Below, one piece after another: positions 1-7,251 of a DNA stretch of 64,000 bases. The notes beneath the pieces are model-generated. The model was not told the DNA's origin. It made no database searches and was given only the letters and a program-made list of their open reading frames with translations. The first letter of the stretch is position 1, and every line of letters begins with the position of its first letter. The stretch covers positions 1-64,000 of the forward strand of contig JAJDXS010000038.1 of NCBI GenBank assembly GCA_022823145.1, read 5' to 3'. This DNA is from Gemmatimonadota bacterium (GTDB lineage: Bacteria; Gemmatimonadota; Gemmatimonadetes; Longimicrobiales; Gaopeijiaceae). The translations under genes and the position numbers were made by a program.

Positions 1-583
1 CCTCGGCCAGCGCCACGCCCGCTTGTCCGTTCGCCTCACGTATCGCCATGCCCTCGACGATACTACATTCGGGATCGCGTTACCAGACCCCCCCACGATC
101 CGTTCAGGGGGACGATCACCACGGCTTCACCGAACAGTTACTCTCGGATGAGTCAGCGGCCTGCGGCCAAGTCGGACCGACCCACCCGGCAGTCGAAACC
201 ATCCTGCGGGATCCCGTCGTCGCGAGTTGGCCGCGGCCGTCACCGGAACTCCCCATCGGTAACGTTGGCCACCTGGGCAGGGAGCTTCCTAATGCGACTC
301 TGGGATCACTGATGGACTGCTCTAGCCCCTGGGTTCCCGGCTAGCAACCGATGGCTCCCCGTTGTACCCTCCTGGCACGGCAACTCCGACAGAAGTCTGG
401 GGCCTGGGTCCCAAGCGAAGGCCCGGATGGCCAGTAGTGTCGCCATGATCGGATACGCGGCTAATCTCATCCCGTGGCCTTCGGCTCTCAAACCGACTTC
501 AAAACCGCGCCGACTGCGCACTCGCGCACGGTTCACGATGGTTTCGACACGAGCCACGGACAGCGTCGTTCGGGCTCGGGCTC
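1..583. other. No supported gene; left-edge region
   Basis: I see no convincing coding frame here. On the minus strand an ATG at 50-48 opens a frame reading off the left edge (MAIREANGQAGVALAE), which could be the start of a gene outside the window, but 16 residues without a spaced Shine-Dalgarno cannot establish it. The open frames on both strands have the Arg/Pro/Ser-rich composition expected of non-coding frames in GC-rich DNA. The downstream end of the plug-domain gene (stop at 584) bounds the region. Confidence 0.4.
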
Positions 584-1605
584 CTATCCTCCCCGACGGA
601 GCCAGATGAGGACCACACCACAGGAAGAGCCAGTGCCCCAATACTGCGGCGGCATTCCCCCGGTTCGCCGATAGACCTCGATGCCGGCCACGACCATCGG
701 GTTGAGAATATCGTTGATCTCGGCGGGTCCACGTCCGTTGCCGATCATGATCCCATCGAGATAGACGGCCGGAAAACAACTGGCCCCCATCTTGCGAAAC
801 GCGAGGAATTGGCGAGACGGCACTTGCGGGTCCATTACGGTCTGGACTCCGGGCAGGCGCATGAGCGCGTCGGTGATGCGCATGGATTCCAGAATTCGAG
901 ATCGTCCCGATCCACGAAGTCACCCCAGCCGTCCTCCTCCCTCTGGTAGAACCCAACACTCTCCAGATTCCTGTCCCGACGCTCCACGGCGACTTCGATC
1001 GGATCCAAGGCGATGGCCTCCACGGTCAAGGCCACATGGACCTTGGTGGCGTGACCGGTTTCGACTTCGATCATTGTCGAGCGCGGCTGATACCCCAGAT
1101 GCGAAAACGTGACTTCGTGCCCGCCGGAGACAAGCCCGGGCAGCCTGAAACGCCCGTCCACATCCGTGGTGGTCACGTGCCCGACGCCGGACACGTTCAC
1201 TACCACCTCGGGAATACGATCGCCGCTCACATTGTCCGTGACTACCCCGACGATCCCGGTGATCATGCTGTCGTTCGGGTCTTGAATGGGCTTCATACTC
1301 AAGAAGAGTTCTCCCGGCCGGTCGATCCTGAGGTCGCCATCGAGGCGCTCGTAGTCCTTATGGAAGAGCTGGAGGACATATGGACCACGGGGCACGTCGG
1401 CGATGACAAACTGGCCGTTCGCGTCGGTCAAGAGGCTGAGGCCCAGCGCCTCCACAACGACGATGACATCGGGGACCGGCTCGCCTGTCGCCTCGTCCAC
1501 CACGTGGCCGGTTATGGCCACCGTGGCGGCCTCCTGCGCGACTGTGGGTGGCACGGACAATGCGTTGGCCAAGGCAAGGAACGGGATCAGGCGGCGAAGA
1601 GTCAT
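584..1605 (-). pseudogene. Carboxypeptidase-regulatory / TonB-plug domain protein, frameshifted
   Basis: This is a secreted protein of a type common in the SusC-rich phyla: signal peptide, two carboxypeptidase-regulatory-like beta-sandwich repeats (GHVVDEATGEPVPDVIVVV and GVVTDNVSGDRIPEVVVNV), then a short TonB-plug-like tail (ITDALMRLPGVQTV, YLDGIMIGN) ending in CGVVLIWLRRGG. The two halves lie in different frames. The first frame runs through DDLEFWNP and the second resumes with MRITDALMRLPG at about 883. One extra C in the CC of AATCCATGCGC would restore NPMRITDAL, so a one-base deletion or assembly error is likely. The start at 1605 is preceded by GGGAGA at a good distance and begins MTLRRLIPFLALANALSVPP, a signal peptide. 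Repaired length would be about 340 residues. It is too short to form a barrel, so it is a plug-like domain protein rather than a full receptor. Confidence 0.72.
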
Positions 1606-2034
1606 GACCAATCTCCCGGCTGTCGTGCTCGCGGGCGGCGAATGCAATGATTGAGCCATTGTCCGTGACGGCGGCGCTGTGTGCCTGGCACGGATCGCGC
1701 TCGTGGCCTATCGCATTCCCCGATACGATACGGGCGGAGGACCGATGGCAGCAAGGAAGGATGACAGACTAATCCGGGGTTCGGGGGCCGGACGGAGGCG
1801 CTTACGGACGCTAAGCCAGCCGACGCCACGTTTAACGTTGCGGACTGGCAAGGGAGGGCTCCGCCCCCCTTTGACCCCCCGGATGCCGACGCTTCTACGG
1901 AGTGTCCCCGAGCGCGCCTCGCTCTCCTCTGCGGCGTCGTGATGGCGGATGCCATCCAAGTCGCGGCGAGTTCCGGTTCGGGCTGGATTACCGCGCTCCG
2001 GGAAGCTGCGATAGTGGGCATGGGCACTGGGATG
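1606..2034. other. Intergenic region carrying the left inverted repeat
   Basis: No gene is supported. The stretch separates the plug-domain gene from the sigma/anti-sigma operon and contains the left copy of a ~65-bp repeat at 1813-1880. The rest shows no clear promoter or terminator to the eye. Confidence 0.5.
1813..1880 (+). repeat. Left copy of ~65-bp inverted repeat
   Basis: The copy starts AAGCCAGC, contains an ACGTTTAACGTT core, then ACTGGC, a GGGCTCCGCCCCC palindromic block and ends GACCCCCC. The reverse complement of 5372-5433 follows the same order of blocks, with only small indels and substitutions. The AAGCCAG ends face outwards and the GACCCCC ends face inwards, bracketing the operon at 2035-5005. 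Such a pair may be terminal repeats of a non-autonomous element or two copies of a dispersed palindromic repeat. Confidence 0.8.
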
Positions 2035-3672
2035 TCAGTGGCCCAGACGCACGATCGCCACACGCTGCAGCTCCAAGGAGTCCTTCACCAATCCGATCGC
2101 CACCGAGTCCGTCAAGCGATAGGGTGTGAACCCATCGGGAAAAACGATCCTCTGGAATCTTGGGGCTGTGTCGTCCAAGGCGACCGTCATCCAGTTCCTG
2201 CCATACCCGAGGGGATGGGACGAACCGTCGAACTCCTGAATCCAGATCCGTTTAGGGGAGCAGTGCAGATCTATGCCGATCGGGGCTGCCTCCGGCAGGT
2301 GGCTGCCCGCCTGCCCCAGCATGTCCACGGCGGCGCGTTCGATCTCGTCGTCGCTGACGTTGGTTCCTTGCGTCTCGTTGCGCATCATCGCGCGGACATA
2401 GCCCAAACGCTCCTCATGCGTCAGCGGCCGGCTGGTCCAGGGCAGCGCAATCTGCCTGACTTTCGTGCCGCCGCGGCCGTAGAGATGAAGACTGCGGTCG
2501 ACCGGATCGAGCACGGCGACGACGCCATCGAAACACCCGTCCCACAGGGGCACCGGGGCGAGACCCATGGCTGGAACGCGGCTTGCGGCTCCGGGAAGGT
2601 CAACCGCGAAGTCCACGACCACGGTTGGCTCGACATCACCGTGCGCATGGCGCACGATCCTGCCGGTCCAGAAGTCGTCGCCGCGGGTGATCCCGCCGGG
2701 ATAGTTGGCCGTCCAGATTCCGGTGTCGTCCTCGGCGACCCGAAATGGATCTCCGAATGTCACGCTTCTAATGTCGGCCCGAATGGACTCCCGGGTGATG
2801 GTCGTGGGCGTTGAGGTCATGAAGTTGCCTCCCGCATCGAACTGGGAACGCCTGCGCGTGCCGAGATCCCAAGCGATCACCTCGCCGCCGGACGTTGCAG
2901 CGGAGAGGATCCAGGGGTTGCGGAGTTCCCCCGGCCCGTCGCCCGACTTGCCGAAGTCTGCGAGCATGCTACCGGAGCGATCGTAGGCCCGCAGAAAGGG
3001 TGCGGCTGCCGTGAGCACCCAGATCACCTCGCCGGACTCGATCATGTCGCGCACGCCCCACAACTCCTCACCCTCTTGGAAGATCGTGAGCGCCGAATGG
3101 GAGACCTCAAGCTCAACCGTCGATGTATCCGGAGGCTCGGAGGCGCATGACCCTGTGCCGAACACCCCGAGCGCCAGCAGCGGAAGGACCGGCTGTCTTA
3201 ACCGCAATTGTCTGTGAACGAACAGACTCGCCAAGGCCGCAAGAGAAGCGACTGCGGCGGCAAGGATCGGTGTCACGACCGCGCCCGGAGGTCGGAGGTA
3301 GCCGGTGCCGCCCATGAGGAGCAGGCCGGATCCGAGCGTCAGCGCGCAAGCGACGAAGCCGGAGAGCATGCCCAGCCACTCTCGCCACGCACCCTGTCCG
3401 GGAACGCCTCGTGCCTCGCGCTCCAAGGCACCCATGATCGCGTTCAGACTGGACTCCGAGAGTGGCGCATCCGACGCGCCGACCTGCCGGATCGAGGCGA
3501 TCAGGTGCATCGTCTCGCGCACCTCCGCATCTGAGGTCCCATCCGCCAACTCCGCTGTCGGTGCTGCATCGCCTTCCAGAACAGCCGAGACGAGACGGTC
3601 GATCTTCTGAGCGTCCATGTCGCCGCGTCCGGCCCCGCGCCGACCCGACAGAATTCGCATCTTCTTCATCAT
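2035..3672 (-). CDS. Anti-sigma-like membrane protein fused to a six-bladed beta-propeller
   Basis: The 545-residue protein begins with a ~95-residue hydrophilic cytosolic part (DMDAQKIDRLVSAVLEGDA) with no zinc-finger HxxxCxxC. Two membrane segments follow (about 100-120 and 131-152), then a third hydrophobic stretch (161-173) ending GTGSC like a lipobox, and a ~365-residue region resembling 6-bladed propeller lipoproteins (YDRSGSMLADFGKSGDGPGE). The ATG at 3672 has AAGGAG 7 nt upstream and overlaps the sigma factor stop as ATGA, so the two are translationally coupled. By family logic the N-terminus would hold the sigma factor and the propeller would sense something in the periplasm. An alternative is two proteins in one frame: an internal TTG or GTG near residues 152-156 could start a separate lipoprotein, though no strong ribosome site is visible there. 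The anti-sigma role is inferred from position and topology. Confidence 0.72.
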   Translation of the reverse strand: MMKKMRILSGRRGAGRGDMDAQKIDRLVSAVLEGDAAPTAELADGTSDAEVRETMHLIASIRQVGASDAPLSESSLNAIMGALEREARGVPGQGAWREWLGMLSGFVACALTLGSGLLLMGGTGYLRPPGAVVTPILAAAVASLAALASLFVHRQLRLRQPVLPLLALGVFGTGSCASEPPDTSTVELEVSHSALTIFQEGEELWGVRDMIESGEVIWVLTAAAPFLRAYDRSGSMLADFGKSGDGPGELRNPWILSAATSGGEVIAWDLGTRRRSQFDAGGNFMTSTPTTITRESIRADIRSVTFGDPFRVAEDDTGIWTANYPGGITRGDDFWTGRIVRHAHGDVEPTVVVDFAVDLPGAASRVPAMGLAPVPLWDGCFDGVVAVLDPVDRSLHLYGRGGTKVRQIALPWTSRPLTHEERLGYVRAMMRNETQGTNVSDDEIERAAVDMLGQAGSHLPEAAPIGIDLHCSPKRIWIQEFDGSSHPLGYGRNWMTVALDDTAPRFQRIVFPDGFTPYRLTDSVAIGLVKDSLELQRVAIVRLGH

Positions 3673-4247
3673 GGGGGTTCTCCTTGGCTAACAATCTCTT
3701 CGGCGAGCCAGTCCATTTGGCGCAGCTTCTTCAGGCCCCTGTGGATCAGCGAGCGAACCGAGACCTCCTTCACCGCCAGGAGCTGCGCCACCTCGGCGGT
3801 GCTCCGACCTTCGAGGATGCGCAGCAGGATTGCGTCCCGTTCGCGCGCCCTCAGCCGGTCAAGCGCCATGTAGAGGGCAGCCGCCCGTTCTTGGCGCTGC
3901 AACTGTTCGGCCGGACCGGGCGTGCGGTCCGGGAGCTCGCCGTGTTCGTCAAGGCGGACGAGGGGTTCGGGGCGACGTTTGCGCGCCTCCGTCCGGCAGA
4001 AATTCCTGCACACCGTCAGCGCCCACCCGAGAAAGGACCCCGTACCGGAGAAGCGCGCCCGCTTCCGGTAGATCCGGATCCAGCAGACCTGCAGCAGATC
4101 GGCTGCGTGGTCGTCATCACGGGCGTAGCCACGGATCACTCGGAGCATTCGCGGAGACGTCTCCCGGACCAGATGGCGAAACAGCGCGCGGTCTCCCGCA
4201 TGAAATCGCTCCCGGTCGAAGCCGACGCTGCCATCGTGCGCAGTCAC
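3669..4247 (-). CDS. ECF-type RNA polymerase sigma factor
   Basis: Sigma-70 family factor of extracytoplasmic-function size (192 residues). Region 2 is seen in LFRHLVRETSPRMLRVIRGY and DDHAADLLQVCWIRIYRKRARF followed by GSFLGWALTVCRNFCRTEARKR; region 4 in LDRLRARERDAILLRILEGR and STAEVAQLLAVKEVSVRSLI, the helix-turn-helix contacting the -35 element. The chosen start is GTG at 4247: GAGGG lies 8 nt upstream and GTGA overlaps the stop of the upstream membrane gene. A longer frame beginning at 4313 would intrude into that gene without a ribosome site. The downstream gene overlaps by ATGA and is the likely anti-sigma partner. Target promoters cannot be seen from the window. Confidence 0.93.
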   Translation of the reverse strand: MTAHDGSVGFDRERFHAGDRALFRHLVRETSPRMLRVIRGYARDDDHAADLLQVCWIRIYRKRARFSGTGSFLGWALTVCRNFCRTEARKRRPEPLVRLDEHGELPDRTPGPAEQLQRQERAAALYMALDRLRARERDAILLRILEGRSTAEVAQLLAVKEVSVRSLIHRGLKKLRQMDWLAEEIVSQGEPP

Positions 4248-5005
4248 CGTGCGGACCCTCGATTGGGACGGGTGAACGCGTACAGGATCCCTGCTGCAAC
4301 AAGCGGCAAACACAGGGGAAGCACGAACAGCAGGCCTCCCCAGGCCGCTTGATATCCAACCAGTTCATCGGCGATGGCCACAGGAATCCAGAAAGCCGCG
4401 AACAGGAATCCGCCCGAAAGCCACCGTGTGACGTAGCGGGGCCAAGTGGACAACCGACGGGTCAATCCTCCGGTCAGATCACCCAGCACGGCTGCCACCG
4501 CAACGAACGCCGCGTTCGCGATCGGCACGAGCAGCGTTCCCAGGTCGTTGGCCGCTCTACGCAAGTACCTTGCGGCCTCGTTTCCTGTCGAGGCCTCCGC
4601 AGCGGCTTGCGAGGACCTCACGGAATGGACGAGTGCGTTGGGCAGCGGCCAGTCGGCGCCAGTCCACCTCGGGAACATGGGTAGCACAAGGGACGGCAGG
4701 GCGTATGCCGCCACCGCCAGCATCGCGAGGAGGATGCAGCGGCGACGCAGCAAACCGGCAGAACCCTCTCCGAGAATGCCGCAGCCGTTCAGAGCCGCGG
4801 CGAACACCGCGGGTGGGAGGATCTGGACAACCATGCCGGGTATTCGTCTCGCCACCATCTCGAGGAAGTCCGAGACCGCATCCGGCCTCCCCCAGAAATG
4901 CGTTGCCGAATACGCGAGGTACACGGCCAGAAGGATGACAACCCAGATCGCGACACGCCTGGTGAAGTCGGACTCCGGCTTCGTATGGGACTTGGTCACG
5001 GTCAT
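4244..5005 (-). CDS. Six-TM LptF/LptG-like membrane protein lacking the periplasmic domain
   Basis: Integral membrane protein of 253 residues with six predicted helices at about 16-34, 54-76, 90-111, 157-175, 196-214 and 222-243. The stretch RRIPGMVVQILPPAVFAAAL, then GILGEGSAGLLRRR, is reminiscent of LptF/LptG lipopolysaccharide-export permeases (pattern P..V.QILP.AVLLA, then G.L...SE...LR). In that family a large jellyroll domain sits between helices 3 and 4; here the gap is only about 45 residues. The protein is therefore either a stripped LptFG-like permease or an unrelated six-TM protein. It is first in a three-gene operon and its stop overlaps the sigma factor start (GTGA), which points to a role in the same envelope-linked regulatory unit. 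The family assignment is by eye and uncertain; membrane location is secure. Confidence 0.6.
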   Translation of the reverse strand: MTVTKSHTKPESDFTRRVAIWVVILLAVYLAYSATHFWGRPDAVSDFLEMVARRIPGMVVQILPPAVFAAALNGCGILGEGSAGLLRRRCILLAMLAVAAYALPSLVLPMFPRWTGADWPLPNALVHSVRSSQAAAEASTGNEAARYLRRAANDLGTLLVPIANAAFVAVAAVLGDLTGGLTRRLSTWPRYVTRWLSGGFLFAAFWIPVAIADELVGYQAAWGGLLFVLPLCLPLVAAGILYAFTRPNRGSAR

Positions 5006-5371
5006 GTGCGCACCCCCGTGGTGCAGGTGATCTCTCCCGGTCCGGCACTCGCGCCGAACGCGGCTGTTCTACAAGAGGGGACGCCAAATCGGCGGCGTCC
5101 GTTGCGAAATGCCCTGGCCAACGGGTGGACTGAGGCTCAGCGAAGCGTGGCTGAGCGGGTGCCGCTCTTCGTCGCGATAGTCCTTTCGAACCCGTCTGCA
5201 GCGGAACCCTTGCCTTCGGCCGTAGCCTGACCGGATGGAGATTGCCGAGCGCGCACCCCGCCGGGGTGCTGGTCGCGACATCGCGACTTAGCGGCCATCC
5301 GGGCGCTTCCCGGTGCACGGGGGCGTCACCCCCATTCCCGCGAACTCCCTGGGGAGGGCGCGGGGCCTCTT

Positions 5372-5433
5372 GGGGGTCGAGGGGGCGGAGCCCCTCGCCA
5401 GTCGCAAACGTTAAACGTTGCGTGTGCTGGCTT
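5372..5433 (-). repeat. Right copy of ~65-bp inverted repeat
   Basis: Reverse-complement copy of the element at 1813-1880. Read on the minus strand it gives AAGCCAGC, then the ACGTTTAACGTT core, then GCGACTGGC, GGGGCTCCGCCCCC and GACCCCC. The core is itself a near-palindrome (CGCAAACGTTAAACGTTGCG on the plus strand), and the GC block is a second small inverted repeat. Confidence 0.8.
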
Positions 5434-5461
5434 GACCACACTAACAGTGGTCCAAGCCAGC
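5426..5461. repeat. 14-bp stem-loop at the outer edge of the right repeat
   Basis: GCTGGCTTGACCAC (5426-5439) pairs with GTGGTCCAAGCCAGC (5447-5461) through 14 base pairs with a single bulged base and a 7-nt loop (ACTAACA). A second perfect hairpin, CGGGCG-AA-CGCCCG, follows immediately. There is no U-run, so it is not a classical terminator; its position at the edge of the inverted repeat suggests a recombination or transposition end. Confidence 0.65.
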
Positions 5462-5902
5462 CGGGCGAACGCCCGCAAGACGCTCCACAGCGCCGCCCGA
5501 GACGGCAATCATCCGACCGCCGCGGGCGACCTCCTCCGCCTCTTGGTGGAAGGCCTCACGGACGGCGAGGGCAACGGGCGACCCCGTCACCTTCCTGACG
5601 AGGGCAGCGCTCTCTGCCGATCGCCGGTTTCCGCCCTACCTCTACCCCTCGGGAACCCGAGATCGTCGATCTGAAGCGATTCTGTGGCCCGTAGATTACC
5701 CGAAATGCCTCCGAGCCGTCCCAAAACGGCCTCTGAAGCCCGGTCGCGAGGTCAGATCAGGTCTCGGAGCCTGCTCACCGGCCCGCGAGGTGCGCTGCCC
5801 AGCCGTCGATGAGCCGCCGTTGATCTGGCCGCGTGATTCCGCTAGGCTGTTCCTCCGGTTCCCCGGCAAAGGGAATGACACTGACCGGAAGGAATTGCGC
5901 CA

Positions 5903-5965
5903 ATGGCGATGATGAAGCGGTATATGGAAATCTGCCGAGAGATGAGAGCCGTACCGATGACGTGA
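5903..5965 (+). CDS. 20-residue mini-ORF upstream of acidic small protein
   Basis: The frame MAMMKRYMEICREMRAVPMT starts at an ATG with AAGGA about 9 nt upstream. It ends in TGA whose last base is the A of the next ATG (TGATG at 5963-5967). It may be a leader peptide that couples translation of the next frame, or the 5' half of a single small gene split by a frameshift. No family is recognisable and the reality of the peptide is uncertain. Confidence 0.35.
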   Translation: MAMMKRYMEICREMRAVPMT

Positions 5966-6102
5966 TGCTCTACTATCTGGCCCTGAAGGAGCTTTTGCGC
6001 GACGAAGGGTTCTTTGAGCACGAGGCTCTGGAGGACCACGACCCGGAGGAGTTGCTGCGGGCGTTTGCCAACGAGGCAGAGTTGGAAGAGGAAGACACCT
6101 AG
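5965..6102 (+). CDS. Small acidic protein, unknown
   Basis: Forty-five residues, MLYYLALKELLRDEGFFEHE then a Glu/Asp-rich tail ending ELEEEDT, with no recognisable domain. Its ATG overlaps the stop of the preceding mini-ORF (TGATG), which would allow translational re-initiation. It ends 11 nt before the KilA-N gene on the same strand, so both are probably one transcript. The frame is open further upstream (to 5833), but that extension has unnatural composition. A tiny acidic partner beside a DNA-binding protein could be an antitoxin-like or DNA-mimic factor; this is speculation from charge and position only. Confidence 0.45.
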   Translation: MLYYLALKELLRDEGFFEHEALEDHDPEELLRAFANEAELEEEDT

Positions 6103-6113
6103 ATTCCTGAATA

Positions 6114-6899
6114 ATGGCCCAGTCCGAACTGCCTCTGATCACCCACAAGGTCGAGAACCGAATCGTCCAGCAGCGGGCGCACGACGGATACATCAACGCG
6201 ACCGAGATGTGTAGGGCAGCCGGGAGGCTCATCGGCGACTACGGCAGACTGAAGACCACCAAAGCCTACATGTCCGCGTTGAGCACCGATATGGGAATCC
6301 CCATAACGGAACTCGTGCAACGAGTTAGGGGTGGTCATCCCGATCTTCAAGGGACATGGGTGCATCCTCGGGTAGCGATCCATCTCGCCCAGTGGCTATC
6401 TCCCGATTTCGCCGTTCAGGTAAGTGATTGGGTCTTCCGGTGGATGACTGGGCAAATCGCCCGAGAGGCAATGCCCGAGCACGTACGTCGGTATGCCATC
6501 AACCAACACAAGATTCCCCTCACGCATTTCTCGATGCTGAACCAGATGACCTTCCGACTCCTCGGTCCATTGGAAATCCAAGGGTACATCGTACCCGCCC
6601 AGCTCATGCCGGACATTGCGTTCGGTAAGATGTTCTCGAAGTGGCTCCGGGAACAAGGCGAGAACCCGGAGAGTTTTCCGACCTATCCGCATGAGTTCCT
6701 GGAAGGCGACCCGCGTCCGACCGTTCAAGCCCGTCTCTACCCGAATCGGCTGATGACACCGTTCAACCGGCAAGCCGATCTGTGGCTTCGGGACGGGCGG
6801 GCAATGAAGTACTTCAGGGAGCGGGACGAGAATGCGATCCTACCGCTGGAGAAGGTGCTACAGGCCTTGCCATCGCCTCCGAAAAAGCTACTTGGCTAA
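6114..6899 (+). CDS. KilA-N domain protein
   Basis: The first ~110 of 261 residues are a clear KilA-N domain, the DNA-binding module of phage and large DNA virus proteins: GYINATEMCRAAGRLIGDY at about 25-43 and GTWVHPRVAIHLAQWLSPDF at 80-99, followed by AVQVSDWVFRWMTGQ. The C-terminal ~150 residues (INQHKIPLTHFSMLNQMTFR, ending LQALPSPPKKLLG) are not recognised and resemble neither the usual ANT/KilAC tail nor a nuclease I can name. It is the largest cargo of a small island with an integrase 350 bp away in the opposite direction. Codon use is less GC-extreme than in the flanking operons, consistent with transfer. Likely a mobile-element regulator. Confidence 0.85.
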   Translation: MAQSELPLITHKVENRIVQQRAHDGYINATEMCRAAGRLIGDYGRLKTTKAYMSALSTDMGIPITELVQRVRGGHPDLQGTWVHPRVAIHLAQWLSPDFAVQVSDWVFRWMTGQIAREAMPEHVRRYAINQHKIPLTHFSMLNQMTFRLLGPLEIQGYIVPAQLMPDIAFGKMFSKWLREQGENPESFPTYPHEFLEGDPRPTVQARLYPNRLMTPFNRQADLWLRDGRAMKYFRERDENAILPLEKVLQALPSPPKKLLG

Positions 6900-6939
6900 C
6901 CCTGTTTAGTAGCGTCCTCCCACTGCCCGGCGAGCCGGT

Positions 6940-6967
6940 CGAGGGTCCCGGCTGGCGAGGGTCCCGG
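6940..6967 (+). repeat. 12-bp direct repeat between KilA-N and the 59-residue ORF
   Basis: CGAGGGTCCCGG occurs at 6940-6951 and again at 6956-6967, a 16-bp period. It sits in the short gap just upstream of the small ORF at 6992 and could be a binding site, for example for the KilA-N protein; that is only a guess. Confidence 0.45.
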
Positions 6968-6991
6968 AATCAATCAACACCAAGGAGAAGC

Positions 6992-7171
6992 ATGAAGATC
7001 GCCGAGATCAAGGTTGAGTATCATCCACGCTCACCAAAAGCCACCGGTTACTCAGTCCACCTGACGGAGAAAGGCATGGAGGTCCTGCATTGGTGGCTGG
7101 CTAATGCTAATGGGAAAATACCCGACGATTTGCTAAAAGCGCTTCGGCAGACGGGGGTGCTTCCAAAATGA
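6992..7171 (+). CDS. Small hypothetical protein (59 aa)
   Basis: MKIAEIKVEYHPRSPKATGY leads into VHLTEKGMEVLHWWLANANG and ends GVLPK. The ATG at 6992 has a textbook AAGGAG 4-5 nt ahead; the longer open frame to the left runs through the end of the KilA-N gene and is ignored. No family recognised. It could be an island-borne regulator or antitoxin-size protein; there is no membrane segment or metal motif. Confidence 0.65.
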   Translation: MKIAEIKVEYHPRSPKATGYSVHLTEKGMEVLHWWLANANGKIPDDLLKALRQTGVLPK

Positions 7172-7251
7172 GCCACCGATGTCGGGCCTGCACCAGAAAA
7201 ACGCCTAGCCCACCAACTCCCGGCACATAAGCGACTTACTGCGCAGGTTGC

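Larger units (their letters stand above)
5006..5902. other. Non-coding, structured intergenic region
   Basis: About 900 bases with no gene I can support. It contains the upstream side of the sigma operon, the right inverted-repeat copy (5372-5433), an overlapping 14-bp stem-loop (5426-5461) and directly after it a CGGGCG-AA-CGCCCG hairpin. A plus-strand frame from 5432 (SRANARKTLHSAARDGNHPT) looks faintly protein-like but has no start context or recognisable domain. The junction with the small island at about 5.9 kb lies at its right end. Confidence 0.5.

Noticed and set aside
306-959. Minus-strand open frame of 217 codons near the left edge
   Set aside because: It overlaps the plug-domain tail in another frame and its composition is not protein-like.
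5957-5985. TGA at 5963 considered as a selenocysteine codon (because selB is present)
   Set aside because: A second stop follows after a few codons in that frame, and the better continuation lies in another frame starting with the overlapping ATG.
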